Below are positions 41,948 to 50,721 of a DNA stretch of 64,000 nt, piece after piece. A model generated the notes under the pieces. That model made no database searches. It worked only from the letters and a program-made list of their open reading frames with translations, and was not told the origin of the DNA. The translations under genes were made by a program, and so were the position numbers. Origin of the DNA: Arthrobacter sp. PAMC25564 (GTDB lineage Bacteria; Actinomycetota; Actinomycetes; Actinomycetales; Micrococcaceae); contig NZ_CP039290.1 of the NCBI RefSeq assembly GCF_004798705.1, positions 3,100,001 to 3,164,000 on the forward strand. Reading direction: 5' to 3'. The first letter of the stretch is position 1; every line of letters begins with the position of its first letter.

Positions 41948-42874
41948 TCAGTACTTGTACCAGCCGGCGATGCGGGCGAGTTCGGCGTCGGCGACCTCGG
42001 AGTTGCCGGCGAGGAACGGGAACACGTGCTGCTGGTCCTCGGCGATGGAGAGGGCCACGTCGACGCCGGCGGCCTCGGCCAGTGCGGCCAGGCGGGTGGC
42101 GTTGTCCAGGAGGGATTCGACCGAGCCTGCGGTGATGTACAGGCGGGGGAACCCGGTGAAGTCGGCGTAGAGGGGGTTGGCCAGCGGGTTCTGCGGGCTG
42201 ACGGAATCGCCCAGCACGCCGGCGATCATGCCCTCGAGCAGCGGCACGGAGATGAGCGCGTCCGTGGCGTCGTTGGTGATCAGGGTTTCGCCCTTGTTTT
42301 CCATGTCCAGCCACGGCGAGAACGCGATGACCTGGCCGGGGAGCGCCTCTCCCTGCTCCTTGAGCGCCAGGGAAATGGCGACCGCAAGGTTGCCGCCGGC
42401 GGAGTCGCCAATGGTGGTGATGTCGTGCGGGTGGATGCCGCTCTCGACGAGGGCCTTGAAGGCAGCCACGCCGTCTTCAACCTGGGCGGGGTGCGGGTGC
42501 TCGGGTGCGCGGCGGTAGTCCAGGACAAAGGTGACGACGCCGACTGCCTTGGCCACGTGGCCGGCAAGCTTGCGGTGGCTTGATGCCGAGCCGACGGCAA
42601 AGCCGCCGCCGTGGGTGTAGAGCAGCACTTTCGTCCGGTCGGCACCTTCCGGGAAGGCCCAGATGCCCGGGACTCCGCCGATAACGTCCTCCTTGTAGGT
42701 GACTGCTTCGGGTTCCCGGGTGGGCTGGTGCCACTCGTCGAAGATGCTGCGGAACAGGCGCATCGTCAGATCCGGGGTGGTTGCGATGATGTTGGACCAG
42801 TCCGCGTAGAGGTCGCGGAGGGGATCGGTCGCCTGGGAAGTTTCTGTCACTGCTGCTTCGGTCGAGATTGTCAT
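41948..42874 (-). CDS. Alpha/beta hydrolase, HSL-family esterase (candidate lactonase)
   Basis: This 308-residue hydrolase of the hormone-sensitive-lipase group has the oxyanion motif YTHGGGFAVG near residue 80, the nucleophile GDSAGGN near 154, an acidic residue in ITAGSVESLLDNA, and the histidine in DQQHVFPFL. It starts at ATG 42874 with AAGGAGT upstream and is the first gene before the BVMO. The same order (lactone hydrolase with BVMO) is common in cyclic-ketone pathways, so ring opening of the lactone is the natural guess. A simple ester such as an alkyl acetate from a linear ketone is the alternative. Confidence 0.9.
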   Translation of the reverse strand: MTISTEAAVTETSQATDPLRDLYADWSNIIATTPDLTMRLFRSIFDEWHQPTREPEAVTYKEDVIGGVPGIWAFPEGADRTKVLLYTHGGGFAVGSASSHRKLAGHVAKAVGVVTFVLDYRRAPEHPHPAQVEDGVAAFKALVESGIHPHDITTIGDSAGGNLAVAISLALKEQGEALPGQVIAFSPWLDMENKGETLITNDATDALISVPLLEGMIAGVLGDSVSPQNPLANPLYADFTGFPRLYITAGSVESLLDNATRLAALAEAAGVDVALSIAEDQQHVFPFLAGNSEVADAELARIAGWYKY

Positions 42875-42987
42875 CTCATACTCCTTCGTATGGAGAGCGT
42901 CCCGAGCGTTGCCCGGGGGTGCGGATGGATCGGCATCGTGGCTGCGTTGCCGCTGTATATAGCGTGGGTCACATTTGTGCCGGCTCG

Positions 42988-43006
42988 GTGTTCCACTTTG
43001 GAACAC
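42988..43006. promoter_or_regulatory. TGT-N11-ACA palindrome, candidate GAF-Fis activator site
   Basis: GTGTTCCACTTTGGAACAC is a near-perfect dyad (GTGTTCC/GGAACAC around five bases). It lies about 120 bp upstream of the esterase-BVMO operon and 160 bp upstream of the alcohol dehydrogenase gene. It shares the TGT-N11-ACA frame with sites at 50895, 59712 and 62653, all near GAF-Fis regulators. Confidence 0.7.
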
Positions 43007-43086
43007 GAAACAGCCGCCTTAGCCCGACGGAAGGCAACCGCTCGGAGGCCGGTCATTGTTGCTTTCCGCGCATCAAAGGTGCTTCG

Positions 43087-43101
43087 ATTTAGTATTGGAT
43101 A
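43087..43101. promoter_or_regulatory. GTATTGGA motif in the esterase/alcohol dehydrogenase promoter
   Basis: ATTTAGTATTGGATA lies 75 bp before the alcohol dehydrogenase start. It matches the elements at 38306, 38409 and 47061. Its GTAT-TGG-ATAC core is itself symmetric. Confidence 0.65.
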
Positions 43102-43161
43102 CCTATCAGAACTGGTGTCATTCTTGAATCAATACAGTCTGCGCAACGATGCGAGGTCACC

Positions 43162-44238
43162 ATGCACGCTTTTGCCGTTTTCCAAGACAGCCCCGAGATC
43201 CAGGCCATCGAGCTGCCGGACCCGGTGCCGACAGGAACCCAAGTCCTTCTGAAGGTCATCCGGTCCGGTGTGTGCCACACGGACACCCACCTTCGTGAAG
43301 GTTCTTACGACCTGGGCAGCCGGGGGGCGTTGAAGCTGGTGGACCGGGGCGTCACATACCCGCTGGTCATGGGTCACGAAGTCGTCGGTATCGTCGAGAA
43401 GGTCGGCGACCAGGTGCACGGGACCAAACCCGGCGACGTCAGGCTCGTCTACCCGTGGATCGGCTGCGGCAAGTGCCGGGATTGCCTCGCCGGCCGCGAC
43501 AACGTCTGCGCCAACGGATGCAACCTCGGTGTCTCGGAGCACGGCGGCTACGCGGAGCAGATCCTGGTCCGCGACGAAAAATACCTGGTGGACATCGAGG
43601 GGCTGGACCTCAGCTGGGCCGCCACCCTGGCCTGCTCAGGGCTGACGGCCTTCAGCGCGGTGAACAAGGTCCTGCCGCTGGGACCGGACGAACCCGTTGT
43701 GGTGATCGGCGCCGGCGGAGTGGGACTCACTGCGATCGCGACCCTGAGTGCCCTGGGGCATCAGGCCATTTGCGCCGTCGACATTTCCGAGCGGAATCTG
43801 CAGCTTGCACGGGACGTCGGCGCAACCACCACCGTCCAGTCCACGGATCAAGGCCTCAGCGCCAAGATCATCGCGGCAAACGGAGGCCCGGTGGCAGCCG
43901 TCATCGACTTCGTCAACAACAGCCAGACGGCTCCCGTAGCCTTCGACTCCCTGCGCAAGGGCGGCCAACTGGTCCAGGTGGGGCTCTTCGGCGGGGAACT
44001 CACGGTACCCACCGCACTCATGGCCCTCAAGATGCTCACCATCAGGGGCAGTTTTGTGGGCAATCCTGAGGAGCTGAACCAGCTTGTCGCCCTGGCCAAG
44101 CAGGATGCCATTCCCCATATCCCCATCATCGATGCGGAGCTCTCCGCCCAGTCTGTCGGAGAGAGCCTGGATAAGTTGACGCACGGCGGCGTTCCCGGAC
44201 GCGTGGTGCTGCGTGCGTCAGTCGGTGCCCAGGGCTGA
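43162..44238 (+). CDS. Zinc-dependent NAD(P) alcohol dehydrogenase
   Basis: The 358-residue medium-chain dehydrogenase has catalytic zinc ligands in GVCHTDTHLREG near residue 39 and in GHEVVG near 73. The structural zinc cysteines lie in GCGKCRDCLAGRDNVC near 105, and the Rossmann motif is IGAGGVGLTAIA near 183. It oxidises an alcohol. In this cluster the likely substrates are the cyclic alcohol feeding the BVMO or the omega-hydroxy acid released by the lactonase. It is divergent from the esterase-BVMO operon and 6 bp upstream of the frameshifted regulator gene, with which it is probably cotranscribed. Confidence 0.92.
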   Translation: MHAFAVFQDSPEIQAIELPDPVPTGTQVLLKVIRSGVCHTDTHLREGSYDLGSRGALKLVDRGVTYPLVMGHEVVGIVEKVGDQVHGTKPGDVRLVYPWIGCGKCRDCLAGRDNVCANGCNLGVSEHGGYAEQILVRDEKYLVDIEGLDLSWAATLACSGLTAFSAVNKVLPLGPDEPVVVIGAGGVGLTAIATLSALGHQAICAVDISERNLQLARDVGATTTVQSTDQGLSAKIIAANGGPVAAVIDFVNNSQTAPVAFDSLRKGGQLVQVGLFGGELTVPTALMALKMLTIRGSFVGNPEELNQLVALAKQDAIPHIPIIDAELSAQSVGESLDKLTHGGVPGRVVLRASVGAQG

Positions 44239-44244
44239 CCTGCC

Positions 44245-46066
44245 ATGCTCAACCACCGGAACGTTCCCGATGATGCCCTCCGCGCTGCCCGGGAACACCT
44301 CATCCGGCGTGGCCTACGGGACGGGACACGGCTGACGGACGTTGTCCCACCGGACATCGAACACAGCTGGCGCCGCTCGATCGGCGTCGAGGCTTCGGCA
44401 AGGCCGGAGGCGTTTCTGTTCGTCAACGATTTCGATCCGGACGGGATCCTGATCCGTGCGGCCAAGAGTGTGATGGACCACTGGCTGGAAAGCCTCAGCG
44501 GTATGGGCATCTCTTTGTTCCTCAGTGACCAGTCCGGCCAGATTATTGCCCGCAGGCTTGGGGACAGGACGCACGGCAACCGTTTCGACGAGGCCTATGC
44601 CGCCGAAGGGTTCAATTTTTCCGAGCGCACGGTCGGGACCAACGGGCTCGGCACGCCCATCGAAGGACGCCAGGCCGTGTTTGTCCGCGGCGCGGAACAT
44701 TTCAACGAGGCACTGTCCCCGCTGGCCTGCGCAGGGGCGCCGATCATGCACCCCGTTACCCGCCGTGTGATCGGTTCCATTTCCTTCGCCTGCGACACCG
44801 GTTTGGACAACCCGCTCATGCTGGCCATGTCACGGGAAGCGAGCAGCCAGATCGAACGGCGCTTGCTCGATCTCGGGACTCGCTTTGGGGATGTCGCAGC
44901 TGCGGCTGAGCTCCTCCAGAGCCCCGGTCATCATGCTCGATGCCCAGGCTGTGATGACCAACATTTCGGGCCTGGCGGTCATAAGCAGTGAACTGCACAC
45001 CACACTGTGGGAGCAGCTGCGCGGTCTTGAATGGACCGGCGCCAAACAAACCATCGAGATACCGTCCCTGAACGTGGACGCCACCGTCCAGCGGATCGAT
45101 GATTCCGGCGGCAGTTCTGCCTTCGCATTGGAGCTCTCCCGCATACCTGATGCTGCGGGTACTCCGCGGAAGGTCGACGCCGGTTTGCCCGGCACCGACT
45201 CTTCGGGCGTAGGGGCAGCGTTTCCGCACGTAATGCGCAGCACCTTCGACCGGGCCGGCCAGGGACCCGGGGCGATCGCTGTGTGCGGGCAGGGCGGCTC
45301 AGGCAAGCTCCACCACACGCTCGCCTGGCTCAACGGACGGGACTCCGGTCCGGGTCCGTTGATCCTCGACGCATGCCTCCTTCCCGAAGAAAAGGATGCC
45401 CGCTGGTTCTCTGCGGCCCGCGAAGCCATCGCAGACGGCCGAAGCGTTGTCCTGCGGCATCTGGAGGATCTTCCCCGGAGCGAGCTGAACAGGCTCAAAG
45501 CCCTGGATACGGCGGTGCGCCAGCAGCCGGCGCACCCCCCGGCGGGCCGCGACCCGGCTGTTCCTTCTCCGGCCCGACTGGTTCTGACCATGAATCCCGA
45601 GGGGTGCCCGGACTTCGTCTCGGACGTCGTTTCCCAAATCGCTGCGCGTGTGACGGTTCCGACGCTGTCCGAGACCAAGGAACGCATCCCCGTGCTGGCT
45701 GCGCATTTCCTGGATGCGGCCGCGCCTGCCGACAGATCCACGCTCTCCGCGGTCGCGCTGCAGGGGCTCATGCGCTGGCGGTGGCCGGGCAACGTCGCTG
45801 AACTGCGCGCCACGCTCGAGTCGCTGGGGCGCTCCCATCCCGGCCGCGTGCTGCAGGCCAATGATCTCCCGGAACATCTCAGGAACACCGGCAGGCGCAC
45901 GCTGTCCAAACTGGAATCCCTCGAGCGCGACGCGATCGTTGCCGCCTTGGAACAGAGCGGGGGGAACCGCTCCGTCGCTGCGGAAGCCCTGGGGATGGGC
46001 CGAACCACCCTTTACCGGAAACTCCGCGCCCTGGCGATCGAGACGCCGGAGTTCATGGCACCCTGA
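44245..46066 (+). pseudogene. AcoR-like GAF-Fis regulator gene split by a frameshift
   Basis: One frame from ATG 44245 encodes the N-terminal GAF-type sensor (VGTNGLGTPIEGRQAVFVRG) and leaves homology at IERRLLD. The +1 frame resumes at LALGMSQLRLSSSRAPVIML and runs to 46066 through a degenerate AAA+ region and a C-terminal Fis-type helix-turn-helix (GGNRSVAAEALGMGRTTLYR). The paralogue at 60798-62537 reads straight through (LALAMSFMRFSSSQ), placing a one-base insertion at about 44865-44885. Restored, the protein would be about 606 residues. It could be a real mutation, a sequencing error or recoding. It lies 6 bp after the alcohol dehydrogenase gene. Confidence 0.85.
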
Positions 46067-46124
46067 CCGGTCAAATACCCGTCATGACGCCGCCGTGATC
46101 CGGCGCCCGGCGTCCGGGTTCGTG

Positions 46125-47021
46125 TCAGCCGGCGCCGGGCAGGATCCGCTCGGCCAGCTCCAGTACCGCCCGCAGGGCAGGGCTGGAATGGTCCCGGCGC
46201 CAGGCCATCCGCAGCTCCACCGGAATCGTTTTGTCCATAACCTTCACGAAACGCACGTGGGGGTCCGTGACCGCCTCGGCCACCGAGGACAGCGTGAGCG
46301 TGCAGCCCACTTCCGCCCCGACCAGGGAGAGAGCGGTCCAGGAATCCGGGACGACCTGAACGATGTCCAGCTCGAACCCGGCAGCGTGCGTCAGCCGCCG
46401 GAGCCTGTCATTCAGCACCGCCCCTGCATGAGGCGGCAGTGAGACGAAGGTGTCGCCGCGGAAGTCGGCCATCCGGGCCTCACCGGCTCCGGCCAGGCGG
46501 TGGCTCGCGGGCACGGCGATGACGAGGTCCTCCGCTGCAAGCAGGCGCGTTTCAATCCCGGCAGCAATGTAGTCCCAACGACCAAGGGCGATGTCCACGT
46601 CGCCACTGACCACACGGTCCATGGCAGGTTGGGCAAAGTTCTGGCTGAAGAGCTCGATCTGGATGCCCGGGTGGTCGCGGCGGACCTCCCTGGCGAGCCG
46701 GCCCACCAAGGTATGAGTGGAGGCGCCGGCATAGGCAACCCGAACCCGCCCGACTTCTCCCTTGTCCGCCGCGTGAACCGCGATGCTCGCCCGGCGGGTG
46801 GCATCGATGATGTCAGTTGCCGGCCCGATGAACGCCTCTCCGGCACCGGTCAGCTTGACGCTGCGGGTACTTCGGTCGAACAGACGCGTTCCCAGCTCCC
46901 GTTCCAGCTGCTGGATGCTGCGGCTGACCGGAGGCTGTGCCATATGCAGCTTCTCCGCTGCGCGGCCAAAGTGCAGTTCTTCGGCCACTGCCAGGAAGGC
47001 GCGGATCTGTTGGATCTCCAT
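46125..47021 (-). CDS. LysR-family transcriptional regulator (BVMO/glutarate cluster)
   Basis: The 298-residue protein has the LysR winged helix at residues 1-60 (FLAVAEELHFGRAAEKLHMA, QPPVSRSIQQLE) and a regulatory domain with QNFAQPAMDRVVSGDVDIAL. It is closely similar along its length to the LysR protein at 59876-60775. It is divergent from the CoA-transferase/acyl-CoA dehydrogenase operon. The shared motif at 47061-47075 lies 40 bp upstream of its start, so autoregulation plus control of that operon is expected. The same motif in two more divergent promoters makes it the best candidate regulator of the whole pathway. ATG 47021 has only a weak ribosome site. Confidence 0.92.
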   Translation of the reverse strand: MEIQQIRAFLAVAEELHFGRAAEKLHMAQPPVSRSIQQLERELGTRLFDRSTRSVKLTGAGEAFIGPATDIIDATRRASIAVHAADKGEVGRVRVAYAGASTHTLVGRLAREVRRDHPGIQIELFSQNFAQPAMDRVVSGDVDIALGRWDYIAAGIETRLLAAEDLVIAVPASHRLAGAGEARMADFRGDTFVSLPPHAGAVLNDRLRRLTHAAGFELDIVQVVPDSWTALSLVGAEVGCTLTLSSVAEAVTDPHVRFVKVMDKTIPVELRMAWRRDHSSPALRAVLELAERILPGAG

Positions 47022-47060
47022 GCAAGTGATTATTGCACCTGGCGCAACAAAAAGGCCATC

Positions 47061-47075
47061 AATAAGTATTGGACG
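47061..47075. promoter_or_regulatory. GTATTGGAC motif between LysR and CoA-transferase genes
   Basis: AATAAGTATTGGACG at 47061-47075 is identical over AATAAGTATTGGAC to the minus-strand element at 38320-38307. It sits 40 bp upstream of the LysR start and 57 bp upstream of the CoA-transferase start. Confidence 0.7.
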
Positions 47076-47132
47076 GATAGCAATGGAGTCCGTCATGGTT
47101 GAGGGAGAGAACACTATGCGAGGAGCCTTTTG

Positions 47133-48380
47133 ATGGACAGCCAACACTCCGCCACCCCTGAGACGTCGGCATTCGGCCGCAGTGCAGGCGGCCCGCTCAG
47201 CGGCATCGTGATCGCCGATTTCGGCAGGGTGCTGGCCGGACCGTACTGCACCATGCTGCTGGCAGATCTCGGGGCGACCGTGATCAAGATTGAGAGCCCG
47301 GCCGGGGACGAGACCCGGGCCTGGAAACCGCCCACCCGCGGCGATGATTCAACGTATTTCCTGTCGATCAACCGCAACAAGACCTCCATCAAGCTCGATC
47401 TTCGCGATCCGGACGACCGCCGGACGGCGCAGCGCATCGCGGAACGGGCCGACGTCTTGGTCGAAAACTTCAAGCCGGGAGACTTGGTGCGCTACGGCCT
47501 GGACTATGACACCGTCGCGGCCACCAACAAGGACGTTGTCTACGCCTCGATCACGGGCTTCGGGACGGCCGGGGGTGCCCAGCTCCCAGGCTACGACCTG
47601 CTGATCCAGGCGCTGTCCGGGCTGATGGACCTCACCGGGGCGCCGGACACAGGGCCGTTCCGTTCCGGAGTTGCGGTGTTCGACGTCATCACCGGCCTTC
47701 ACGCCTGCATCGGTATCCTCGCCGCACTCCGGCACCGGGATCGCATCGGAGAAGGCCAGCTGGTGGAAATGAACCTGATGTCCTCTGCCCTCTCCGGCAT
47801 GGTGAACCAGACGGCGGCCGTGGTGCTGGGCGGGACCGTTCCCGTCCGGCTGGGGAACGAACATCCGAGCATTTACCCTTATGAGCCTTTCGACACCGGC
47901 GACGGGAAGCTGGTGATCGCGATTGGTAACGACTCCCAGTTCCGCACCCTTTGCGCCGCGATTGGCCGGCCAGCGCTTGCCACAGATCCGCGTTTCGAAA
48001 AGGCGCCGCTGCGCAGCGCCAACCGCACCGAACTGCGGCCGCTCCTGGTGGAGTGCCTCTCGGCCCGGACCGCTTCGGAGTGGTTCGACATATTTACCGA
48101 AGCGAAGCTCCCCTGCGCACCGATCCAGGATCTGCGTGCCGGGATCGAATTCGCCGAACGGATCGGGCTGGAGCCTGTGGTGACCGTGGGGCACGGAGAG
48201 AGTGCTCAGCCCGGGGTGCGCAACCCCATCCGGCTGTCCAAGACCCCGGTGAGCTACGACCTCACGCCGCCCGATCTGGACAGCGGCGCGGAGCTGGTGC
48301 GCGCCTGGCTCGGCGACGGCGACAACCAATTGGCCGGCGTCTTTGCCGGCACTCCTACCCGATCCCCCGAGGAGCACTGA
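47133..48380 (+). CDS. CaiB/BaiF-family (class III) CoA-transferase
   Basis: The 415-residue protein shows the class III pattern: VLAGPYCTMLLADLGATVIKIE near residue 30, SINRNKTSIKLDLRD near 80, the VYASITGFG block, and the catalytic aspartate in LSGLMDLTGAPD near 169. These enzymes move CoA between carboxylates without ATP. Family members include the glutarate/succinate CoA-transferase SUGCT. Pairing with a glutaryl-CoA-dehydrogenase-like gene (one-base overlap, TGATG) makes activation of glutarate or a similar dicarboxylate the natural reading. The start is ATG 47133 with AGGAG eight bases upstream. A TTG just before is less likely. Confidence 0.92.
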   Translation: MDSQHSATPETSAFGRSAGGPLSGIVIADFGRVLAGPYCTMLLADLGATVIKIESPAGDETRAWKPPTRGDDSTYFLSINRNKTSIKLDLRDPDDRRTAQRIAERADVLVENFKPGDLVRYGLDYDTVAATNKDVVYASITGFGTAGGAQLPGYDLLIQALSGLMDLTGAPDTGPFRSGVAVFDVITGLHACIGILAALRHRDRIGEGQLVEMNLMSSALSGMVNQTAAVVLGGTVPVRLGNEHPSIYPYEPFDTGDGKLVIAIGNDSQFRTLCAAIGRPALATDPRFEKAPLRSANRTELRPLLVECLSARTASEWFDIFTEAKLPCAPIQDLRAGIEFAERIGLEPVVTVGHGESAQPGVRNPIRLSKTPVSYDLTPPDLDSGAELVRAWLGDGDNQLAGVFAGTPTRSPEEH

Positions 48381-49579
48381 TGACCACCGCAACGGACCTT
48401 TCCGTCAATTCCGACTTCTACGCACTGGATGACTACCTCAATGACACCGACCGTGCGCTGATCGCCCGTGTCCGGTCCTTCGTCGAACAGGACGTCAAGC
48501 CCATCATCAACGAATACTGGGAGAAAGCGGATTTCCCCTATCAGTTGGTGCCAAAGTTCGCAGGGCTGGGAATCATCGGCACGGCAATCCAGGGCTATGG
48601 TTGCCCCGGGCTGACCCGGCTGCAGACCGGCCTCGTCGCGATGGAACTCTCGCGAGGTGACGGCAGCATCAACACCTTCAACGCGGTCCACTCCGGGCTG
48701 GCGATGGGCACAATCAACCTGCTCGGCAGCGACGAGCAGAAGCAGCGCTGGCTGCCGGCGATGGCCAGGCTGGAAAAGCTGGGCGCATTCGCACTGACCG
48801 AACCGGATCATGGCTCTGACTCCGTGGCCCTGGAAACCTCCGCGCGGGTCGACGGCGAGCACTACGTCCTCAACGGATCCAAGCGCTGGATCGGGCTGGG
48901 CCATGTGGCGGACCTCGTCATCATCTGGGCCCGCGACACAACCGACCAAAAGGTGAAGGCCTTCGTCCTGGAAAAGACCGATGACGGCAGCTACCCCGCC
49001 GGATACAGTGCCGAGGCCATCACGGGAAAGATGGCCAAGCGAGCGATCCAGCAGGCACAGATCGAGATCGACGGCCTGCGGATCCCCGCCGGAAACCTGC
49101 TGGCCAAGTCGAAGTCCTTCCGCGACGTCGGAGCGGTGCTGAACACCACCCGCAGCACTGTGGCCTGGGAATCGCTGGGCCATGCCACCGCCGCCTATGA
49201 GATGGCGGTCCAGTACGCCCGGGAACGTGTGCAGTTCGGAAAGCGGATTGCCAGCTACCAGCTGGTGCAGAACAAGCTTGCCAACATGCTTGCGGACCTC
49301 ACCGCCATGCAGCTGATCTGCTTCCGTACCGCGGCGCTTCAGGACGAGGGCCGGCTCAGCAACGAACAGGCTTCCCTGGCCAAGATGTTCACCGGGGACA
49401 AGGCCCGGACGCTGTGCCGGGATGCGCGTGACATGTTTGGCGGAAACGGGATCCTGCTGGAACACCACGTGGCACGCCACCTGACCGACATGGAAGTGGT
49501 CCACACCTATGAAGGGACGGATTCCATCCAATCCCTGATCCTGGGCCGTGAGATTACAGGCATTTCTGCCTTCTCCTGA
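48380..49579 (+). CDS. Acyl-CoA dehydrogenase, glutaryl-CoA dehydrogenase-like
   Basis: The 399-residue flavoprotein has the acyl-CoA dehydrogenase blocks: AFALTEPDHGSDSVALETSA near residue 140, the FAD/substrate region KRWIGLGHVADLVI, RERVQFGKRIASYQLVQNKLA near 278, and the base glutamate in HTYEGTDSIQSLILGREITG near 378. The YEGT...LILGRxITG ending and the ET(S)A in the TEP motif are typical of glutaryl-CoA dehydrogenases and the related short-chain plant-type oxidases. The expected reaction is glutaryl-CoA to crotonyl-CoA plus CO2, which feeds the crotonase, dehydrogenase and thiolase encoded 8-14 kb to the left. Confidence 0.92.
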   Translation: MTTATDLSVNSDFYALDDYLNDTDRALIARVRSFVEQDVKPIINEYWEKADFPYQLVPKFAGLGIIGTAIQGYGCPGLTRLQTGLVAMELSRGDGSINTFNAVHSGLAMGTINLLGSDEQKQRWLPAMARLEKLGAFALTEPDHGSDSVALETSARVDGEHYVLNGSKRWIGLGHVADLVIIWARDTTDQKVKAFVLEKTDDGSYPAGYSAEAITGKMAKRAIQQAQIEIDGLRIPAGNLLAKSKSFRDVGAVLNTTRSTVAWESLGHATAAYEMAVQYARERVQFGKRIASYQLVQNKLANMLADLTAMQLICFRTAALQDEGRLSNEQASLAKMFTGDKARTLCRDARDMFGGNGILLEHHVARHLTDMEVVHTYEGTDSIQSLILGREITGISAFS

Positions 49580-49649
49580 CGAATCCGACGCCGACAGGGT
49601 TTCGTTACCAGTTCCGGCACCGCCCTCCATAGGGAACTGCTGCACTAAG

Positions 49650-49681
49650 AAGCACGGCCGTCCGACAGGGTGGCCGTGCTT
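49650..49681 (+). terminator. Terminator of the CoA-transferase/dehydrogenase operon
   Basis: Arms 49650-49659 and 49672-49681 form a perfect 10-bp stem (AAGCACGGCC) with a 12-base loop, followed by TTCGC. It lies 70 bp after the stop. Confidence 0.7.
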
Positions 49682-49739
49682 TCGCATGGGGACTGGGCGG
49701 CGGAAATCGAGTACATTCCTGACACGGCGTTAGGCGCGG

Positions 49740-49769
49740 GCTGCACGCCCTGCGATCAGGGCGTGCAGC
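49740..49769 (-). terminator. Hairpin beyond the GAF-Fis gene
   Basis: Arms 49740-49752 and 49757-49769 form a perfect 13-bp stem with a CGAT loop, 14 bp beyond the leftward stop at 49783. There is no U-run, so termination is likely but not certain. Confidence 0.65.
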
Positions 49770-49782
49770 TGGCGGTCGGACC

Positions 49783-50721
49783 CTACAGTCCGTATCGACG
49801 GATTCTCTCGTAGAGCGTCCCGCGTGCGATGCGCAGTTGCTCTGCAGCGTCCGATTTGTTTCCGCGGCACTCCCTTAGCACCGATGCGATGATCTCCCGC
49901 TCGGCCAGCTCGAGCTGGCTCAGCTCGGGCAGGACTACCATCCGAGGCCGGGCGTCGGAACCTTTCACGTGCGAGCGAGCAAGGCTTGCGACACTCAGAC
50001 GGCTGAGCACCAAGGAACAGCCCTCCGCAGTCCTGGGCGGCATCACAGGCACGATCTGCGCACGAACGCCGGTCGGCAGGACAAACTCCCTGGTGAAGGG
50101 TCCTGCCTCTTCGACATAGTGCCACAGCTGTTCTCGGTCAAACGATAGGCCGCCGAGACCATCCTCGGCGATCATGGTGTACCGGTCCAGTGTAATGACG
50201 GCCGCGCCTGTTCCCGCCTTCACCCGCAAATGGGCATCAAGAAGCCGCTGATGGCGGGCGCGGGACAGGCGGGTCAGCGAATCCTGAATGCCGGTCAGCA
50301 GCATGTTGAGCGCAATCTTCAGATGCGGGTTCGGCTCGCCGGCAAGGCACGTAATGTTAACGGCGCCGAGCAGTTTTCGCGTAATTGGGTGCAGGACCGG
50401 ACTCGCTGCGCAGACGAGGTTGTGCATGCGCTCATCCAGGTGATCGGTGCCTTGAACAATGGTGGAGGCGCGGGTCGCAAGCGCGACACCCACTCCATTC
50501 GTGCCCGCGGAACCCTGGGCGAGGTCGGCGCCCTCCGTTACATCTGCGCGCGCAAGATGCCGACGCAGGCTCGGAGCAGCTGCCCATTCGTAGGTCACCC
50601 TTCCATCGGCGTCAGTAAGGGCCAGCCAGGTCGTAGTCCCTTCAAGTGCCTCCTGCGTCGAGGAGATGGCTCTTCGCGCTACCTTCAGGAGAGACAACTG
50701 CTCCTCGGCCGAATTCGACAT
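49783..50721 (-). CDS. Short GAF-Fis transcriptional regulator without AAA+ domain
   Basis: The 312-residue protein has an N-terminal GAF-like sensor (AGTNGVGVALATRASTIVQG near residue 70, then SPVLHPITRKLLGAVNITCL) and a C-terminal Fis-type helix-turn-helix (RGNKSDAAEQLRIARGTLYE near 285). It has no room for, and no trace of, the AAA+ module present in the two longer homologues in this window. ATG 50721 follows GGAGGA. It is divergent from the ribose-type ABC importer and a TGT-N11-ACA palindrome lies 174 bp upstream. It probably senses a small molecule and controls that importer. Whether it activates or represses is not evident. Confidence 0.85.
   Translation of the reverse strand: MSNSAEEQLSLLKVARRAISSTQEALEGTTTWLALTDADGRVTYEWAAAPSLRRHLARADVTEGADLAQGSAGTNGVGVALATRASTIVQGTDHLDERMHNLVCAASPVLHPITRKLLGAVNITCLAGEPNPHLKIALNMLLTGIQDSLTRLSRARHQRLLDAHLRVKAGTGAAVITLDRYTMIAEDGLGGLSFDREQLWHYVEEAGPFTREFVLPTGVRAQIVPVMPPRTAEGCSLVLSRLSVASLARSHVKGSDARPRMVVLPELSQLELAEREIIASVLRECRGNKSDAAEQLRIARGTLYERIRRYGL

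Noticed and set aside
40254..42314. Longer N-terminus for the first BVMO
   Set aside because: The extra 139 residues are out-of-frame shadow of the esterase gene. ATG 41897 has AAAGGAG and places the GxGxxG motif at the usual distance.
44885..46066. A separate second gene in the frameshifted regulator
   Set aside because: Its start lies inside the other frame, lacks a ribosome site, and the intact paralogue shows that both parts belong to one protein.
48254..49687. 477-codon minus-strand frame opposite the acyl-CoA dehydrogenase
   Set aside because: Antisense shadow without start signal or motif.
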